NCBI GenBank assembly: GCA_027365225.1
Contig: DAHXNV010000007.1
Location: 1-64,000, forward strand
Source: Gammaproteobacteria bacterium
Lineage (GTDB): Bacteria; Pseudomonadota; Gammaproteobacteria; Steroidobacterales; Steroidobacteraceae
Reading direction: 5' to 3'
Length of the DNA stretch: 64,000 nt
Shown here: one piece after another, positions 47,173 through 55,730 of the stretch
How the letters are laid out: each line of letters opens with the position of its first letter
How positions within the stretch are numbered: the first letter of the stretch is position 1
The notes under the pieces: model-generated
What the model saw: the letters and a program-made list of their open reading frames with translations, nothing else
Database searches by the model: none
What the model was told of the DNA's origin: nothing
Made by a program: the position numbers and the translations under genes

Positions 47173-47813
47173 CTCGGGGTACCTATTACGCCCAGTTTAC
47201 CCTGGTTGAGGGATTTTTCGATGTTGGCTATCGCGGCGAGTTTGGCGCGCGCCTGATCCAACTGTCGCCGCAGGGCGACATTGCGATCCGTCGCGGCGTC
47301 GAGTTGGGCATTCAACTGCGTGATCTCGGAGGCATTCGAGGCTTGCAGAGTGCTGTTTTTTTCCTCTTCGGTCAATCGTTGCGTGATCAAAGTGAGATCG
47401 AGTCGCGCCACGGTCCGATCGGCCGGTGAAAGCTCCGGTGTCGGATCGGCGAGCAGCGTCTGCAGCAGACTCCGCGCCCGCGGCAGATTCTTGCCGGGCG
47501 GGCCGCTCACGCCGAGCAGGATCGCCAGGCGCAGCGTCTCGCGCGGCGCGGCGCGCTTGCGGTAGGCGGCCTCGGCGGCGGCGAGTTGACTCGCCTTCAC
47601 GGCCGGGCTGGCCGCGAGCCAGCGCCCGAGCCAGGCGAAATCGTCGGGCGGCGGCGACGGTTTGCGCGCCGCCGGCGCCGCGACGTGCGCCGCCCGGGTC
47701 ACCTTGCGCACCAGCATTCGGCTCGTCTGGCAGGCGCTCAAGGCGAGGGCGGCGAGCGCGAGCGCCACGAGCGCGCCGCGGCGGATCACTGACACTTCGA
47801 CATCAGGCGGCAT
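47169..47813 (-). CDS. qseG: QseG-like lipoprotein
   Basis: A 214-residue outer-membrane-type lipoprotein between glrK and glrR, the position of qseG in enterics. Lipobox LALSAC with Cys at about residue 28; then helical repeats (LGRWLAASPAVKASQLAAAE) and a C-terminal coiled coil (QLNAQLDAATDRNVALRRQL). Enteric QseG stimulates GlrK. Sequence resemblance is loose, so the assignment rests on context. Start ATG 47813 places the signal peptide correctly; it overlaps glrK by 11 bp. Confidence 0.75.
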   Translation of the reverse strand: MPPDVEVSVIRRGALVALALAALALSACQTSRMLVRKVTRAAHVAAPAARKPSPPPDDFAWLGRWLAASPAVKASQLAAAEAAYRKRAAPRETLRLAILLGVSGPPGKNLPRARSLLQTLLADPTPELSPADRTVARLDLTLITQRLTEEEKNSTLQASNASEITQLNAQLDAATDRNVALRRQLDQARAKLAAIANIEKSLNQGKLGVIGTPR

Positions 47814-49278
47814 GGGCTTGCTTCCCTTGCTCCGGTGGCTGGTTGCGAGCGACGCGCGGCATGCGGATGCGAAAGTGCGCGCCGGGGAATTCCCCATCGA
47901 CGATCTGCACGGTGCCGCCGTGGGCGGTGACGAACTCCAACACCACCGACAGCCCGATGCCGGTGCCCTTCACCGAGATGCCGACGGCGGCGCGGCCGGT
48001 GTAGAAGGCGCGGAACACGTTCTCGCGCTCGTCCTTGGGGATGCCCGGCCCGTTGTCGGCCACGTCGATGATCAGATGTGTCCCGGAGATGAGCGCGCGC
48101 AGGTGCAACGTTCCGCCCTTGGGCGAGTATTTGACCGCGTTCGAGACCAGGTTCTCCAGGATCAGGCGCATCTTCGCACGGTCGGCCACCAGCGTCACGT
48201 CATCGACCTGCACATCGAGGCGCATCCGCTGGGCGAGCACGGTGAGTTGCTGGGTCTCGAGCACCTGTTTGACCAGCGGCCGCAGCCGGAACTCGCTCGG
48301 CTCGAGACCGACGCTCGAGGTCTGCCAGGCGCTGAAGGAGAGCAGATTCTCGATCATGCGCTGCAGCTGCAGGCCGTTGTCGCGCAGGATGGCCATGACC
48401 TCGCGCTGAGCGGCATCGAGCGGCCCGACCGCGCCGTCCATCAGCAGCTCGGTGCCCTCGCGGATGTTGGCGAGCGGGGTTTTCAACTCGTGCGACATGT
48501 GGCGCAGGAACCGGTTGCGCTCCTCGGCCAGCTCGAGCAGCCGCAGCCGCAGCCACTCGATCTGTCCGCCCAGGCGCTCGAGGTCGTGCGGCCCGCGGAC
48601 AGTGATGCGCTGATGCAGCCGCCCGTGGCCGAGCTCGCTGATGGCGCGGTCGATCTGGCGCAGCGGCCGGCCGATGACCAGGGTGAGCACGAACACGGCG
48701 AGCAACATCAGCGGCACCAGCAGTCCGGCCTGCCAGAACAGGTGCGCGCGGGCCCGCGCGGTGAGACTGCGGAACGTCGCGACGTCGGCGTCGATCTGTT
48801 GAGTGCTCTGCGCGGCGACGCGATCGACCAGCGCCCCGAGGTGCGCGAACAGCGTGGACAGCCCGGCGGCATCGGCCGCCTGGGTGCCCGGTGGCGTGGT
48901 GAGCACGCGGGTGCGGATCTGGTTCTGCACCGCGGCGAGCTTCAGCAGAGTCTGGCGCGCCGCCCGGCTCGCCTGCGCATACAGCTGGTTGCGGGTCGCG
49001 GACAGCTGGTGGTTCTGCCGCTCGTAGAGTTGCAACAGGCGCGGATCGTCCAGTACGTCGTACAGGCGCGCCGTGCGCTCGAGGGAGTCGATTTCGCTGA
49101 ACAGCCGTTGGCTCTCGCGCGCCGCGTTGACGCTCTCGTTGACGATGCTCTGGCCCGTCGCCGAGATCGTGCTGAACTGAACCGCCGCGGTGACGATCGC
49201 GACGAGCAGCAGCAGTGCGAGCAGCCCGACGCCGAGGAGCATCAGGCCGCTCAAGGACTTGGGGCGCAGCCACCGCAT
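47803..49278 (-). CDS. glrK: sensor histidine kinase GlrK
   Basis: Membrane sensor kinase, 491 residues. TM1 is LMLLGVGLLALLLLVAIV, followed by a helical periplasmic domain of about 150 residues; TM2 is GLLVPLMLLAVFVLTLVI, followed by a HAMP-like linker. The HisKA box FLRHMSHELKTPLANIREG carries the phospho-His. ATPase boxes: NLVSNAVKYSP (N), VADNGPGIP (G1) and GTGIGLSVV (G2). Partner of GlrR. Confidence 0.94.
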   Translation of the reverse strand: MRWLRPKSLSGLMLLGVGLLALLLLVAIVTAAVQFSTISATGQSIVNESVNAARESQRLFSEIDSLERTARLYDVLDDPRLLQLYERQNHQLSATRNQLYAQASRAARQTLLKLAAVQNQIRTRVLTTPPGTQAADAAGLSTLFAHLGALVDRVAAQSTQQIDADVATFRSLTARARAHLFWQAGLLVPLMLLAVFVLTLVIGRPLRQIDRAISELGHGRLHQRITVRGPHDLERLGGQIEWLRLRLLELAEERNRFLRHMSHELKTPLANIREGTELLMDGAVGPLDAAQREVMAILRDNGLQLQRMIENLLSFSAWQTSSVGLEPSEFRLRPLVKQVLETQQLTVLAQRMRLDVQVDDVTLVADRAKMRLILENLVSNAVKYSPKGGTLHLRALISGTHLIIDVADNGPGIPKDERENVFRAFYTGRAAVGISVKGTGIGLSVVLEFVTAHGGTVQIVDGEFPGAHFRIRMPRVARNQPPEQGKQAHAA

Positions 49279-49315
49279 CGGAGGGGGATTCTACTCTGGT
49301 GTTGACTGGAGCGGA

Positions 49316-50311
49316 TCAGCTCCAGGGTGTGCGCTGCAGGCGCTGCTCCCAGGCAAGGGCGGTGCGTACGATGGTGTCGAGATCGTCCAGGCGCGGCGTC
49401 CAGCCGAGCTCGCGCCGGATGCGGTCGGCCTGCGCCACGAGCGCCGGGGGATCGCCGGCCCGGCGGGGCATCTCGCGCACCGTCAGGCGCTTGCCCGAGA
49501 GGCGCGCCACGCTCTCGAGGACTTCCCGCACGCTGTAGCCATGTCCATAGCCGACGTTGAGCACGGTCGATGCGCCGCCCTCGCGCAGGTAATCGAGCGC
49601 ATCGAGGTGAGCCGTTGCCAGGTCTTCCACGTGGATGTAGTCGCGCACGCCGGTGCCGTCGGGGGTCTCGTAGTCGGTCCCGTAGATGAGCACCTCGGGC
49701 CGCTTGCCCACGGCATGCTCGCAGGCCACCTTGACGAGCAGCGTTGCCTTTGGCGTTGCCTGTCCGACCCGGCCCTGCGAGTCCGATCCGGCGACATTGA
49801 AGTACCGCAGCGCCACGTGTTTGAGCGCCGAGGCCGCCGAGACGTCGCGCAGCATCCATTCGGACATCAGCTTGGAGGTGCCGTAGGGGTTGATGGGCGC
49901 GGTCGGGGTGTCCTCGGCGGCCACGCCGCCGGCGGGGGTGCCGTACACGGCCGCGCTCGAGGAGAACACGAAGTGCTTCACGCCCGTCTCGAGACAGCAC
50001 GCCAGCAGCGAGCGGGTCGAGCAGGTGTTGTTGCCGTAGTACTTGAGTGGCTCGCTGACCGATTCCGGCACGATGGTGTACGCGGCGAAGTGCATCACGG
50101 TATCCACCCGATGCTCGCTGAGCACCTGCAGCACGGTGTTCCGGTCCCCGACCGCCCCGACCACCAGGGGCGCATCGAGCACCGCCTGAGGGAAGCCGCG
50201 CGACAGATCGTCGAGCACGACGACCCGCTCGCCCCGCGCCCGCAGCTGCAGCGCCACGTGGCTGCCGATGTAGCCGGCGCCTCCGGTCACCAGGATGCTC
50301 GTATCTTTCAT
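49316..50311 (-). CDS. galE: UDP-glucose 4-epimerase
   Basis: NAD-dependent extended SDR of 331 residues interconverting UDP-Glc and UDP-Gal, feeding polysaccharide synthesis. Rossmann motif TGGAGYIGSHVALQL, the Ser/Tyr/Lys catalytic set with FSSSAAVYG and NPYGTSK (YxxxK), and LRYFNVAGSD, all standard for GalE. Start ATG 50311 lies only 22 bases from the divergent srkA start. It is upstream of glrK on the same strand (37 bp), so the four genes may share a transcript. Confidence 0.94.
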   Translation of the reverse strand: MKDTSILVTGGAGYIGSHVALQLRARGERVVVLDDLSRGFPQAVLDAPLVVGAVGDRNTVLQVLSEHRVDTVMHFAAYTIVPESVSEPLKYYGNNTCSTRSLLACCLETGVKHFVFSSSAAVYGTPAGGVAAEDTPTAPINPYGTSKLMSEWMLRDVSAASALKHVALRYFNVAGSDSQGRVGQATPKATLLVKVACEHAVGKRPEVLIYGTDYETPDGTGVRDYIHVEDLATAHLDALDYLREGGASTVLNVGYGHGYSVREVLESVARLSGKRLTVREMPRRAGDPPALVAQADRIRRELGWTPRLDDLDTIVRTALAWEQRLQRTPWS

Positions 50312-50333
50312 GCGAGAATACGTCCGTAAGTTC

Positions 50334-51365
50334 ATGAAACCCGAAATCATAAACAAATCGCGCCGCGCTCACCCGAGACTTCGGGCCACGCCCAAGCCCT
50401 TCGCCGCGCTCACGCCCGAGCGGGTTCTGGAGGCCGCCGAGGCCGTGGGCTTCGAGCCCGACGGGCGGCTGCTCGCGCTGAACAGCTATGAGAACCGGGT
50501 CTATCGCCTCGGCTCGGCCGAGGGGATGCGGGTGTTGAAGTTCTACCGGCCGGGGCGCTGGAGCGATGCGCAGATCGAGGAGGAGCATCGTTTCGCGCTG
50601 GAGCTGGCCGCCGCCGAGCTGCCGGTCGCCGCGCCGCTTGAGCTCAAGGGGCGCACGCTGTTTCGCCACGCGGACTTCCGGTTCGCGGCCTTCGTCTGTC
50701 TCGGCGGGCGCGAGCCGGAGCTCGATCTGCCCGGGGCGCGCGAGATCCTCGGGCGCACGCTCGCCCGGGTGCACCAGATCGGCGCCCGCGCCCGCTTCGC
50801 GCACCGGCCGCGCATCGATGTCGAGCGTTACGGGCATCGATCCCGGACCGTGGTGCGGGCCTCCCCGCTGCTGCCCGAGGCGCTCGCCGAGCCGTACGCG
50901 CGCCTCTCGGCCCTGGTGCTCGAGCGGATCGAGCGGGTGTACGGCGAGGTCGGGCCCGTGGAGGGGATCCGGGTGCACGGGGACTGTCATCTCGGCAATC
51001 TGCTGTGGGTCGAGACCGGCCCGCAGTTCGTGGATCTCGATGACTGTGCGATGGGCCCGCGCATCCAGGATCTGTGGATGCTGCTGTCGGGAGCGCCCGA
51101 GGCCCAGCAGACCCAGTGGGCGGAGCTGCTCTCGGGCTACGAGTCGTTCGGATCGATCGACCCGCGGACGCTGCGCCTGATCGAGCCGTTGCGCGCGCTG
51201 CGCATGCTGCATCATGCCGCCTGGGTCTGCGAGCGCTGGGAGGACCCGGCTTTCCCCCGGGCCTTCCCGTGGTTCGGGGAGGCGCGTCATTGGGAACGGT
51301 ACCTCGCGGATCTGGCCGAGCAGATGGCCAATATCGACACTCCGCCGCTGCTGGAGCGCGACTGA
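50334..51365 (+). CDS. srkA: stress response kinase A (YihE/SrkA)
   Basis: Serine/threonine protein kinase of the APH/ChoK fold, 343 residues, known to protect against MazEF-type and oxidative stress death in E. coli. Key parts: NSYENRVYRLGSAEG (Gly-rich region), VLKFYRPGRWSDAQIEEEH (Lys and Glu), the catalytic loop IRVHGDCHLGNLLW and FVDLDDCAMGPRIQDLW. ATG 50334 is the only start near the family N-terminus; no clear ribosome site. Confidence 0.92.
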   Translation: MKPEIINKSRRAHPRLRATPKPFAALTPERVLEAAEAVGFEPDGRLLALNSYENRVYRLGSAEGMRVLKFYRPGRWSDAQIEEEHRFALELAAAELPVAAPLELKGRTLFRHADFRFAAFVCLGGREPELDLPGAREILGRTLARVHQIGARARFAHRPRIDVERYGHRSRTVVRASPLLPEALAEPYARLSALVLERIERVYGEVGPVEGIRVHGDCHLGNLLWVETGPQFVDLDDCAMGPRIQDLWMLLSGAPEAQQTQWAELLSGYESFGSIDPRTLRLIEPLRALRMLHHAAWVCERWEDPAFPRAFPWFGEARHWERYLADLAEQMANIDTPPLLERD

Positions 51366-51608
51366 CCCGGCCGCGGCTGGGGCGGCGGGGGCGCCGAGGT
51401 GACATTCGTCAAGGTTTTTCAATATCCTGCGTGCGTCTTGCGCGCCGTGCCGTTACTGTCAAATGAATAACGTGCCCCCCGGCGCGTTCCGAAGAAGCGA
51501 TACGACCATGTCCTTAGGAAGAGTCTGTTCACTGCGGGGGCCCGGCCGCCTTCCGCCTGTGATAGGGCGGACCTGAGGTCGGCTGCCCCCGGAGCGTCCC
51601 CGTTCGCA

Positions 51609-54482
51609 ATGTCCGCCCCCGAATCTCAATCACCGCTCCCCGAGGCCATCCCGGGCCTCTCGACGGCCACCACGACCATCGTGCGTGCCGAGCCCGGCTT
51701 GAGCGAACGTGCCGCGCTGCACCCCCACGTGCGCACCCTGGTCAAGGAGGCGGCGCTGCGCAGCGGCCGGGAGGTGCCGGACCTCGAGGTCCTGCTGAGG
51801 CTGGTCAGCCAGCAGTTCGAGGCAATGGACGCCGAGCGGCGCGGCATCGTGCAATCGATGCGGCTGATGGCCGATGAGGCCGCCGAGCTCGCCTACCGGG
51901 CGCGCGAGTCGGAGCTCACCGAGCGCGTGGCCCGCGCCGAGCGCGAGGTCTTCGAGCAGCTCACGGCCAACGTGCCGCTGAGCGAGGCGCTCGCCTCGGT
52001 CACGCACTTCATCGAGGCGGTCGGGGTCGGCACGGCGGGCTCGATCGGCGTGCTCGCCGAGGACGGCCGCAGCTTCGGCCTGCTCATCGCGCCGAAGCTC
52101 CCCGAGCCGCTGCGCGCGGCCCTCGAGCACTGTGCCATCGACATTCAAAACGGCTCGTGCGCCGCGGCGGTGTGTCTGGGCCGGCAGGTGCTGGTGGCCG
52201 ACGTGGCCAAGGATCCGTTCTGGGAGCGGCCGCGCGCGGCGATCCTGGCCGCGGGGCTGAACGCCTCCTGGTCGACGCCCATCAAGGCCACCGACGGCCG
52301 GGTGCTCGGCAGCCTCGGGGTCTATCACGCCGCGGCGGGACTGCCGGGGCAGCGGGAGCTGCGCATCATGGCGCATGCGGCGCAGATCGCCGGCATTGCG
52401 ATCGGGCGGTGCATGGCCGAGTGGGCGCTGCGCGCGAGCGAGGCGAAGTTTCGGGGTCTGTTCGAGACCATCGTCGAGGGCGTGTATCAGAGCGGGCCCG
52501 AGGGGCGCCTGGAGTCGGTCAATCCCGCCTTCGTCAGCATCCTCGGCTACGAGAGCCCCGAGCAGCTCTACGCGCTGCGCGACGTGGGGGTGCTCTACTG
52601 GAATCCCGAGGACCGGGCCCGTTTCACCGAGCAGATCGAGCGGCAGGGCGAGATCCGCAACGCCGAGTTCGTGCTGCGCCGGCGCGACGGGGCGCCCGTG
52701 GTGGTGTTGGAGAACAGCCGCGCGGTGCGCGATGCCGCCGGGCGGGTCATCGGCTACGAGGGCACCATCGCCGATATCACCGAGCGCAAGCGCGCCGAAC
52801 AGGCGGTGTTCGCCGAGAAGGAGCGCGCGCAGGTCACGCTGCAGTCGATCGGCGATGCGGTGATCAGCACCGATGCGGACGGGCGGATCGATTACATCAA
52901 TCCGGCCGCCGAGAACCTGACCGCGTGGCGGCTCGATCAGGCGCGCGGCAAGCCGATCGGGGAGGTGCTGACGCTGATCGATGAGATCTCGCGCGAGCCG
53001 ATCGACAATCCGCTGCTGCGCGTGCTCGGCAAGGGCCGCAGCAACGCCGCGACGGAGCATGCGGTGCTGGTGACGCGCGCCGGACACGAGGTGGCCATCC
53101 AGGAGACCGCCGCGCCCATCTGCGACCGCCAGGGCCGGGTGATCGGCGCGGTGATGGTGTTCCACGACGTCACGCGCGAGCGGCGCCTGAAGCGCGCGCT
53201 GTCGTATCAGGCCAGTCACGATGCGCTCACCGGCCTGATCAACCGCCGCGAGTTCGACAACCGCCTGCAGCAGGCGGTCATGACCGCGCGGCACGGCGGG
53301 CTCACCCACGCGCTGCTCTACATCGATCTCGACCAGTTCAAGGTGGTCAACGACACCTGTGGCCATCAGGCCGGCGATCGGCTGCTGCGCGACATGACCG
53401 GGCTGCTGCAATCGCGCGTGCGGGCCGCCGATACCATTGCGCGCCTCGGCGGCGATGAGTTCGGCGTGCTGCTCGAGAACTGCTCGATCGAGCAGTCGAC
53501 GCGCATCGCCGAGGGCGTGCGTCAGGCGATCCACACGTACCGCTTCTCGTGGGGGACGAGCACGCTGTCGGTGGGCGCGAGCGTCGGGGTGGTGCACATC
53601 GGGGCGGAGACCGAGAGCGTCGCGAGCGTGATGAGCGCGGCGGACATCGCCTGCTACGCGGCCAAGGACGCGGGCCGCAACCGCATCCACTTCTACGAGT
53701 CCGAGGGTCAGAATCACCCGCGCCATCGCGAGATGCACTGGGTGGCGCGGGTGACCCGCGCGGTCGAGCAGAATTGCCTGGAGCTGTACTTCCAGCCCAT
53801 CCGGCCGCTGGCGCAGTCGCAGGAGGCGATCAACTTCAACGAGCTGCTGGTGCGCCTGCGCGATGAGGACGGCCGGCTGGTGCCGCCCGAGGAGTTCATT
53901 CCGGCGGCCGAGCGCTACAACGTCATCTCGGTGATCGACCGCTGGGTGGTGCGTCACGCGCTGGAGTTTCTCGGCGCCTGGCGCCGGGGCGGCGCGCCGC
54001 TGCCGTTGCTTGCGATCAATGTGTCGGGCACCTCGCTCAACGACCAGTCGTTCATCGACTTCACCATGCAGCACGTGGAGGACACCGCGCTCGCCGCCGC
54101 GCTGTGTTTCGAGATCACCGAGACCGCCGCGGTCACCAGCCTCTCGAACGCCGCGTTCGCGATGCACGAACTGAAGGCCCGGGGCTGCAAGTTCGCGCTG
54201 GATGATTTTGGCACGGGGCTCTCTTCGTTCATGTACTTGAAGAGCCTGCCGGTGGATTTCCTCAAGATCGACGGGCAGTTCGTGCGGCGCATCGCCGAGG
54301 ATCCGGTCGATCGCAGCATGGTCGAGGCGATCTGCCAGGTCGGCCGCACCCTCGGCATCGCCACCGTCGCCGAGTTCGTCGAGGCGCAGCCGGTGCTCGA
54401 TGAGCTCAGGCGCATCGGCGTCGACTACGCGCAAGGCTTCCTGCTCGCCAATCCGCTGCCGCTCGCGCAGCTGCGCCCGTAG
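51609..54482 (+). CDS. GAF-PAS-PAS-GGDEF-EAL c-di-GMP enzyme
   Basis: Cytosolic 957-residue signalling protein without membrane helices. Order: a helical N-terminus; GAF (about 110-270, FGLLIAPKLPEPLRAAL to ILAAGLNASWSTPI); PAS 1 (about 275-400); PAS 2 (about 405-530); GGDEF (about 535-700) with intact RLGGDEF; EAL (about 715-955) with ELL in place of EAL, ITETAA, DDFGTGLSSF and KIDGQFV. The diguanylate cyclase site looks intact; most EAL catalytic residues remain, so phosphodiesterase activity is also plausible. The 243 bases upstream show no recognised riboswitch. Confidence 0.93.
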   Translation: MSAPESQSPLPEAIPGLSTATTTIVRAEPGLSERAALHPHVRTLVKEAALRSGREVPDLEVLLRLVSQQFEAMDAERRGIVQSMRLMADEAAELAYRARESELTERVARAEREVFEQLTANVPLSEALASVTHFIEAVGVGTAGSIGVLAEDGRSFGLLIAPKLPEPLRAALEHCAIDIQNGSCAAAVCLGRQVLVADVAKDPFWERPRAAILAAGLNASWSTPIKATDGRVLGSLGVYHAAAGLPGQRELRIMAHAAQIAGIAIGRCMAEWALRASEAKFRGLFETIVEGVYQSGPEGRLESVNPAFVSILGYESPEQLYALRDVGVLYWNPEDRARFTEQIERQGEIRNAEFVLRRRDGAPVVVLENSRAVRDAAGRVIGYEGTIADITERKRAEQAVFAEKERAQVTLQSIGDAVISTDADGRIDYINPAAENLTAWRLDQARGKPIGEVLTLIDEISREPIDNPLLRVLGKGRSNAATEHAVLVTRAGHEVAIQETAAPICDRQGRVIGAVMVFHDVTRERRLKRALSYQASHDALTGLINRREFDNRLQQAVMTARHGGLTHALLYIDLDQFKVVNDTCGHQAGDRLLRDMTGLLQSRVRAADTIARLGGDEFGVLLENCSIEQSTRIAEGVRQAIHTYRFSWGTSTLSVGASVGVVHIGAETESVASVMSAADIACYAAKDAGRNRIHFYESEGQNHPRHREMHWVARVTRAVEQNCLELYFQPIRPLAQSQEAINFNELLVRLRDEDGRLVPPEEFIPAAERYNVISVIDRWVVRHALEFLGAWRRGGAPLPLLAINVSGTSLNDQSFIDFTMQHVEDTALAAALCFEITETAAVTSLSNAAFAMHELKARGCKFALDDFGTGLSSFMYLKSLPVDFLKIDGQFVRRIAEDPVDRSMVEAICQVGRTLGIATVAEFVEAQPVLDELRRIGVDYAQGFLLANPLPLAQLRP

Positions 54483-54643
54483 CCGCCCGAGATCTGCTCG
54501 ACCGCACATCCGTCACCCTTGGGTGCACGCCGGACAGGTACGCTGCGCGGCAGCGTCGCTCTGCCGCGTCCGCCAGCGGTCGTGATAACCCTCGCGCAGG
54601 CGCCCGGCGGTCTGCGTGGGCAACGGGTGTGCTTGCGACCGGA

Positions 54644-54670
54644 CATTTGTCCTCGTAAGATAGACAAATG
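54644..54670. promoter_or_regulatory. operator of the Xre/RES toxin-antitoxin operon
   Basis: CATTTGTC-N11-GACAAATG: perfect 8-bp arms (10 of 11 if extended to GGACATTTGTC / GACAAATGACC). The right arm includes the ATG of the antitoxin gene (54668-54670). Position and symmetry fit autorepression by the Xre antitoxin. Confidence 0.75.
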
Positions 54671-55075
54671 ACCGACACGGTGTTCAAGTCCTACCCTCTC
54701 GAGAACGATCTCGAGATGGCCGCGCTCATCCTCGTCGGCCTACCCGCGGTCGTGCTGAGACGTGTCGGTACGTTCCTTGATCTGCGCCCGGCGAAGGTCG
54801 GCTCGATCGTCAATATCAATGAGAAGACGCTGGAGCGGCGTCTCAAGGCGCACGCGCGGCTCAAGCCCGACGAGTCCGAGCGCGTCGCGCGCCTCATGCG
54901 CATCATCTCCCGGGCAACGTCGGTCCTGGAGAGCCGGGAGCACGCCCGAGAGTGGCTGAATCGGCCGCTGCGCGAGCTCGGGGGCCACAGCCCGCTGCAG
55001 GTGGCCGCGACCGAGCCGGGTGCGCGGGAGGTGGAACGGGTCCTCGGCCGCATCGAGCACGGAATCTTCGCCTGA
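54668..55075 (+). CDS. Xre/MbcA/ParS-type antitoxin (DUF2384)
   Basis: A 135-residue antitoxin partner of RES toxins. N-terminal helix-turn-helix part (GLPAVVLRRVGTFLDLRPAK, then TLERRLKAH) and the C-terminal toxin-binding domain with SRATSVLESREHAREWLNRP and LGGHSPLQVAATEPGAREVE are the DUF2384 hallmarks. It probably neutralises the RES toxin and represses its own promoter at 54644-54670. Confidence 0.9.
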   Translation: MTDTVFKSYPLENDLEMAALILVGLPAVVLRRVGTFLDLRPAKVGSIVNINEKTLERRLKAHARLKPDESERVARLMRIISRATSVLESREHAREWLNRPLRELGGHSPLQVAATEPGAREVERVLGRIEHGIFA

Positions 55076-55548
55076 TCACGGCGTGGCGCCTCTGCAAGCG
55101 CTCGCGCCTCGCCGGTGCGTTCGATGGCCGCGGCGCCGCGCACAATCCCGGGCGCTGGAATGGGCCGGGCGTCGCGCTGGTCTATACCGCCGAGAGCCGC
55201 TCGCTCGCCTCGCTGGAGGTGTTGGTGCACAGCGAGGACACGCGGGTGCTCGCGGCCATCCGGTGGGTGGCGATTGCCGTGCGCATCGAGGACTCGCTCA
55301 TCGAGATCCCGCCGTCCCTGCCGGAGGATTGGCGCCGCTTGCCCGCGCCGCCGTCCACCCGGGAGTTCGGGTCGCGGTGGGTCGCTGCAGCACGCTCCGT
55401 CGTGCTCCGGGTGCCAAGCGCCGTCGTGGACGGTGAGTTCAATTACCTGCTGAACCCCCGTCACCCGGACTTCGCCCAGCTCGAATTCGCGCCACCTCGA
55501 CCCTTCTCATTCGATTCGCGGCTGAGCCCATCGAAGCGACCCCCGTAG
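55072..55548 (+). CDS. RES-domain toxin with a non-standard start
   Basis: RES family toxins degrade cellular NAD+. Recognisable: TAWRLCKRSRLAGAFDGRGA at the N-terminus, PGRWNGPGVALVYTAESRSL (the conserved Arg, Trp, Tyr and Ser set) and LEVLVH. About 158 residues, full length. There is no ATG, GTG or TTG between 54952 and the family start. The only candidate is CTG at 55072-55074, overlapping the antitoxin stop as CTGA where ATGA would be expected. Either CTG initiates at low efficiency or the start has been lost. Confidence 0.82.
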   Translation: MITAWRLCKRSRLAGAFDGRGAAHNPGRWNGPGVALVYTAESRSLASLEVLVHSEDTRVLAAIRWVAIAVRIEDSLIEIPPSLPEDWRRLPAPPSTREFGSRWVAAARSVVLRVPSAVVDGEFNYLLNPRHPDFAQLEFAPPRPFSFDSRLSPSKRPP

Positions 55549-55730
55549 ACACTCCAGACGGGCGGCTGCAACGGCCATACACATGCTCAGCGCCTCACTC
55601 CTAACTACGGTCTTCGCCCGGATGGCCTGGAACGGACTTGCCGTGTTTCGCGAGCAGGATCTTCCACCATCCCGGCATCAATGGTGGACTGCTTTTGGCA
55701 AGCAACACAGGACTAATTCTGGCGAGCGCT

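Noticed and set aside
51366-51608. Possible c-di-GMP riboswitch ahead of the GGDEF-EAL gene
   Set aside because: The leader lacks the conserved GEMM core elements that I could look for by eye.
51630-54509. 959-codon frame antisense to the GGDEF-EAL gene
   Set aside because: Length mirrors the real gene and the composition is shadow-like.
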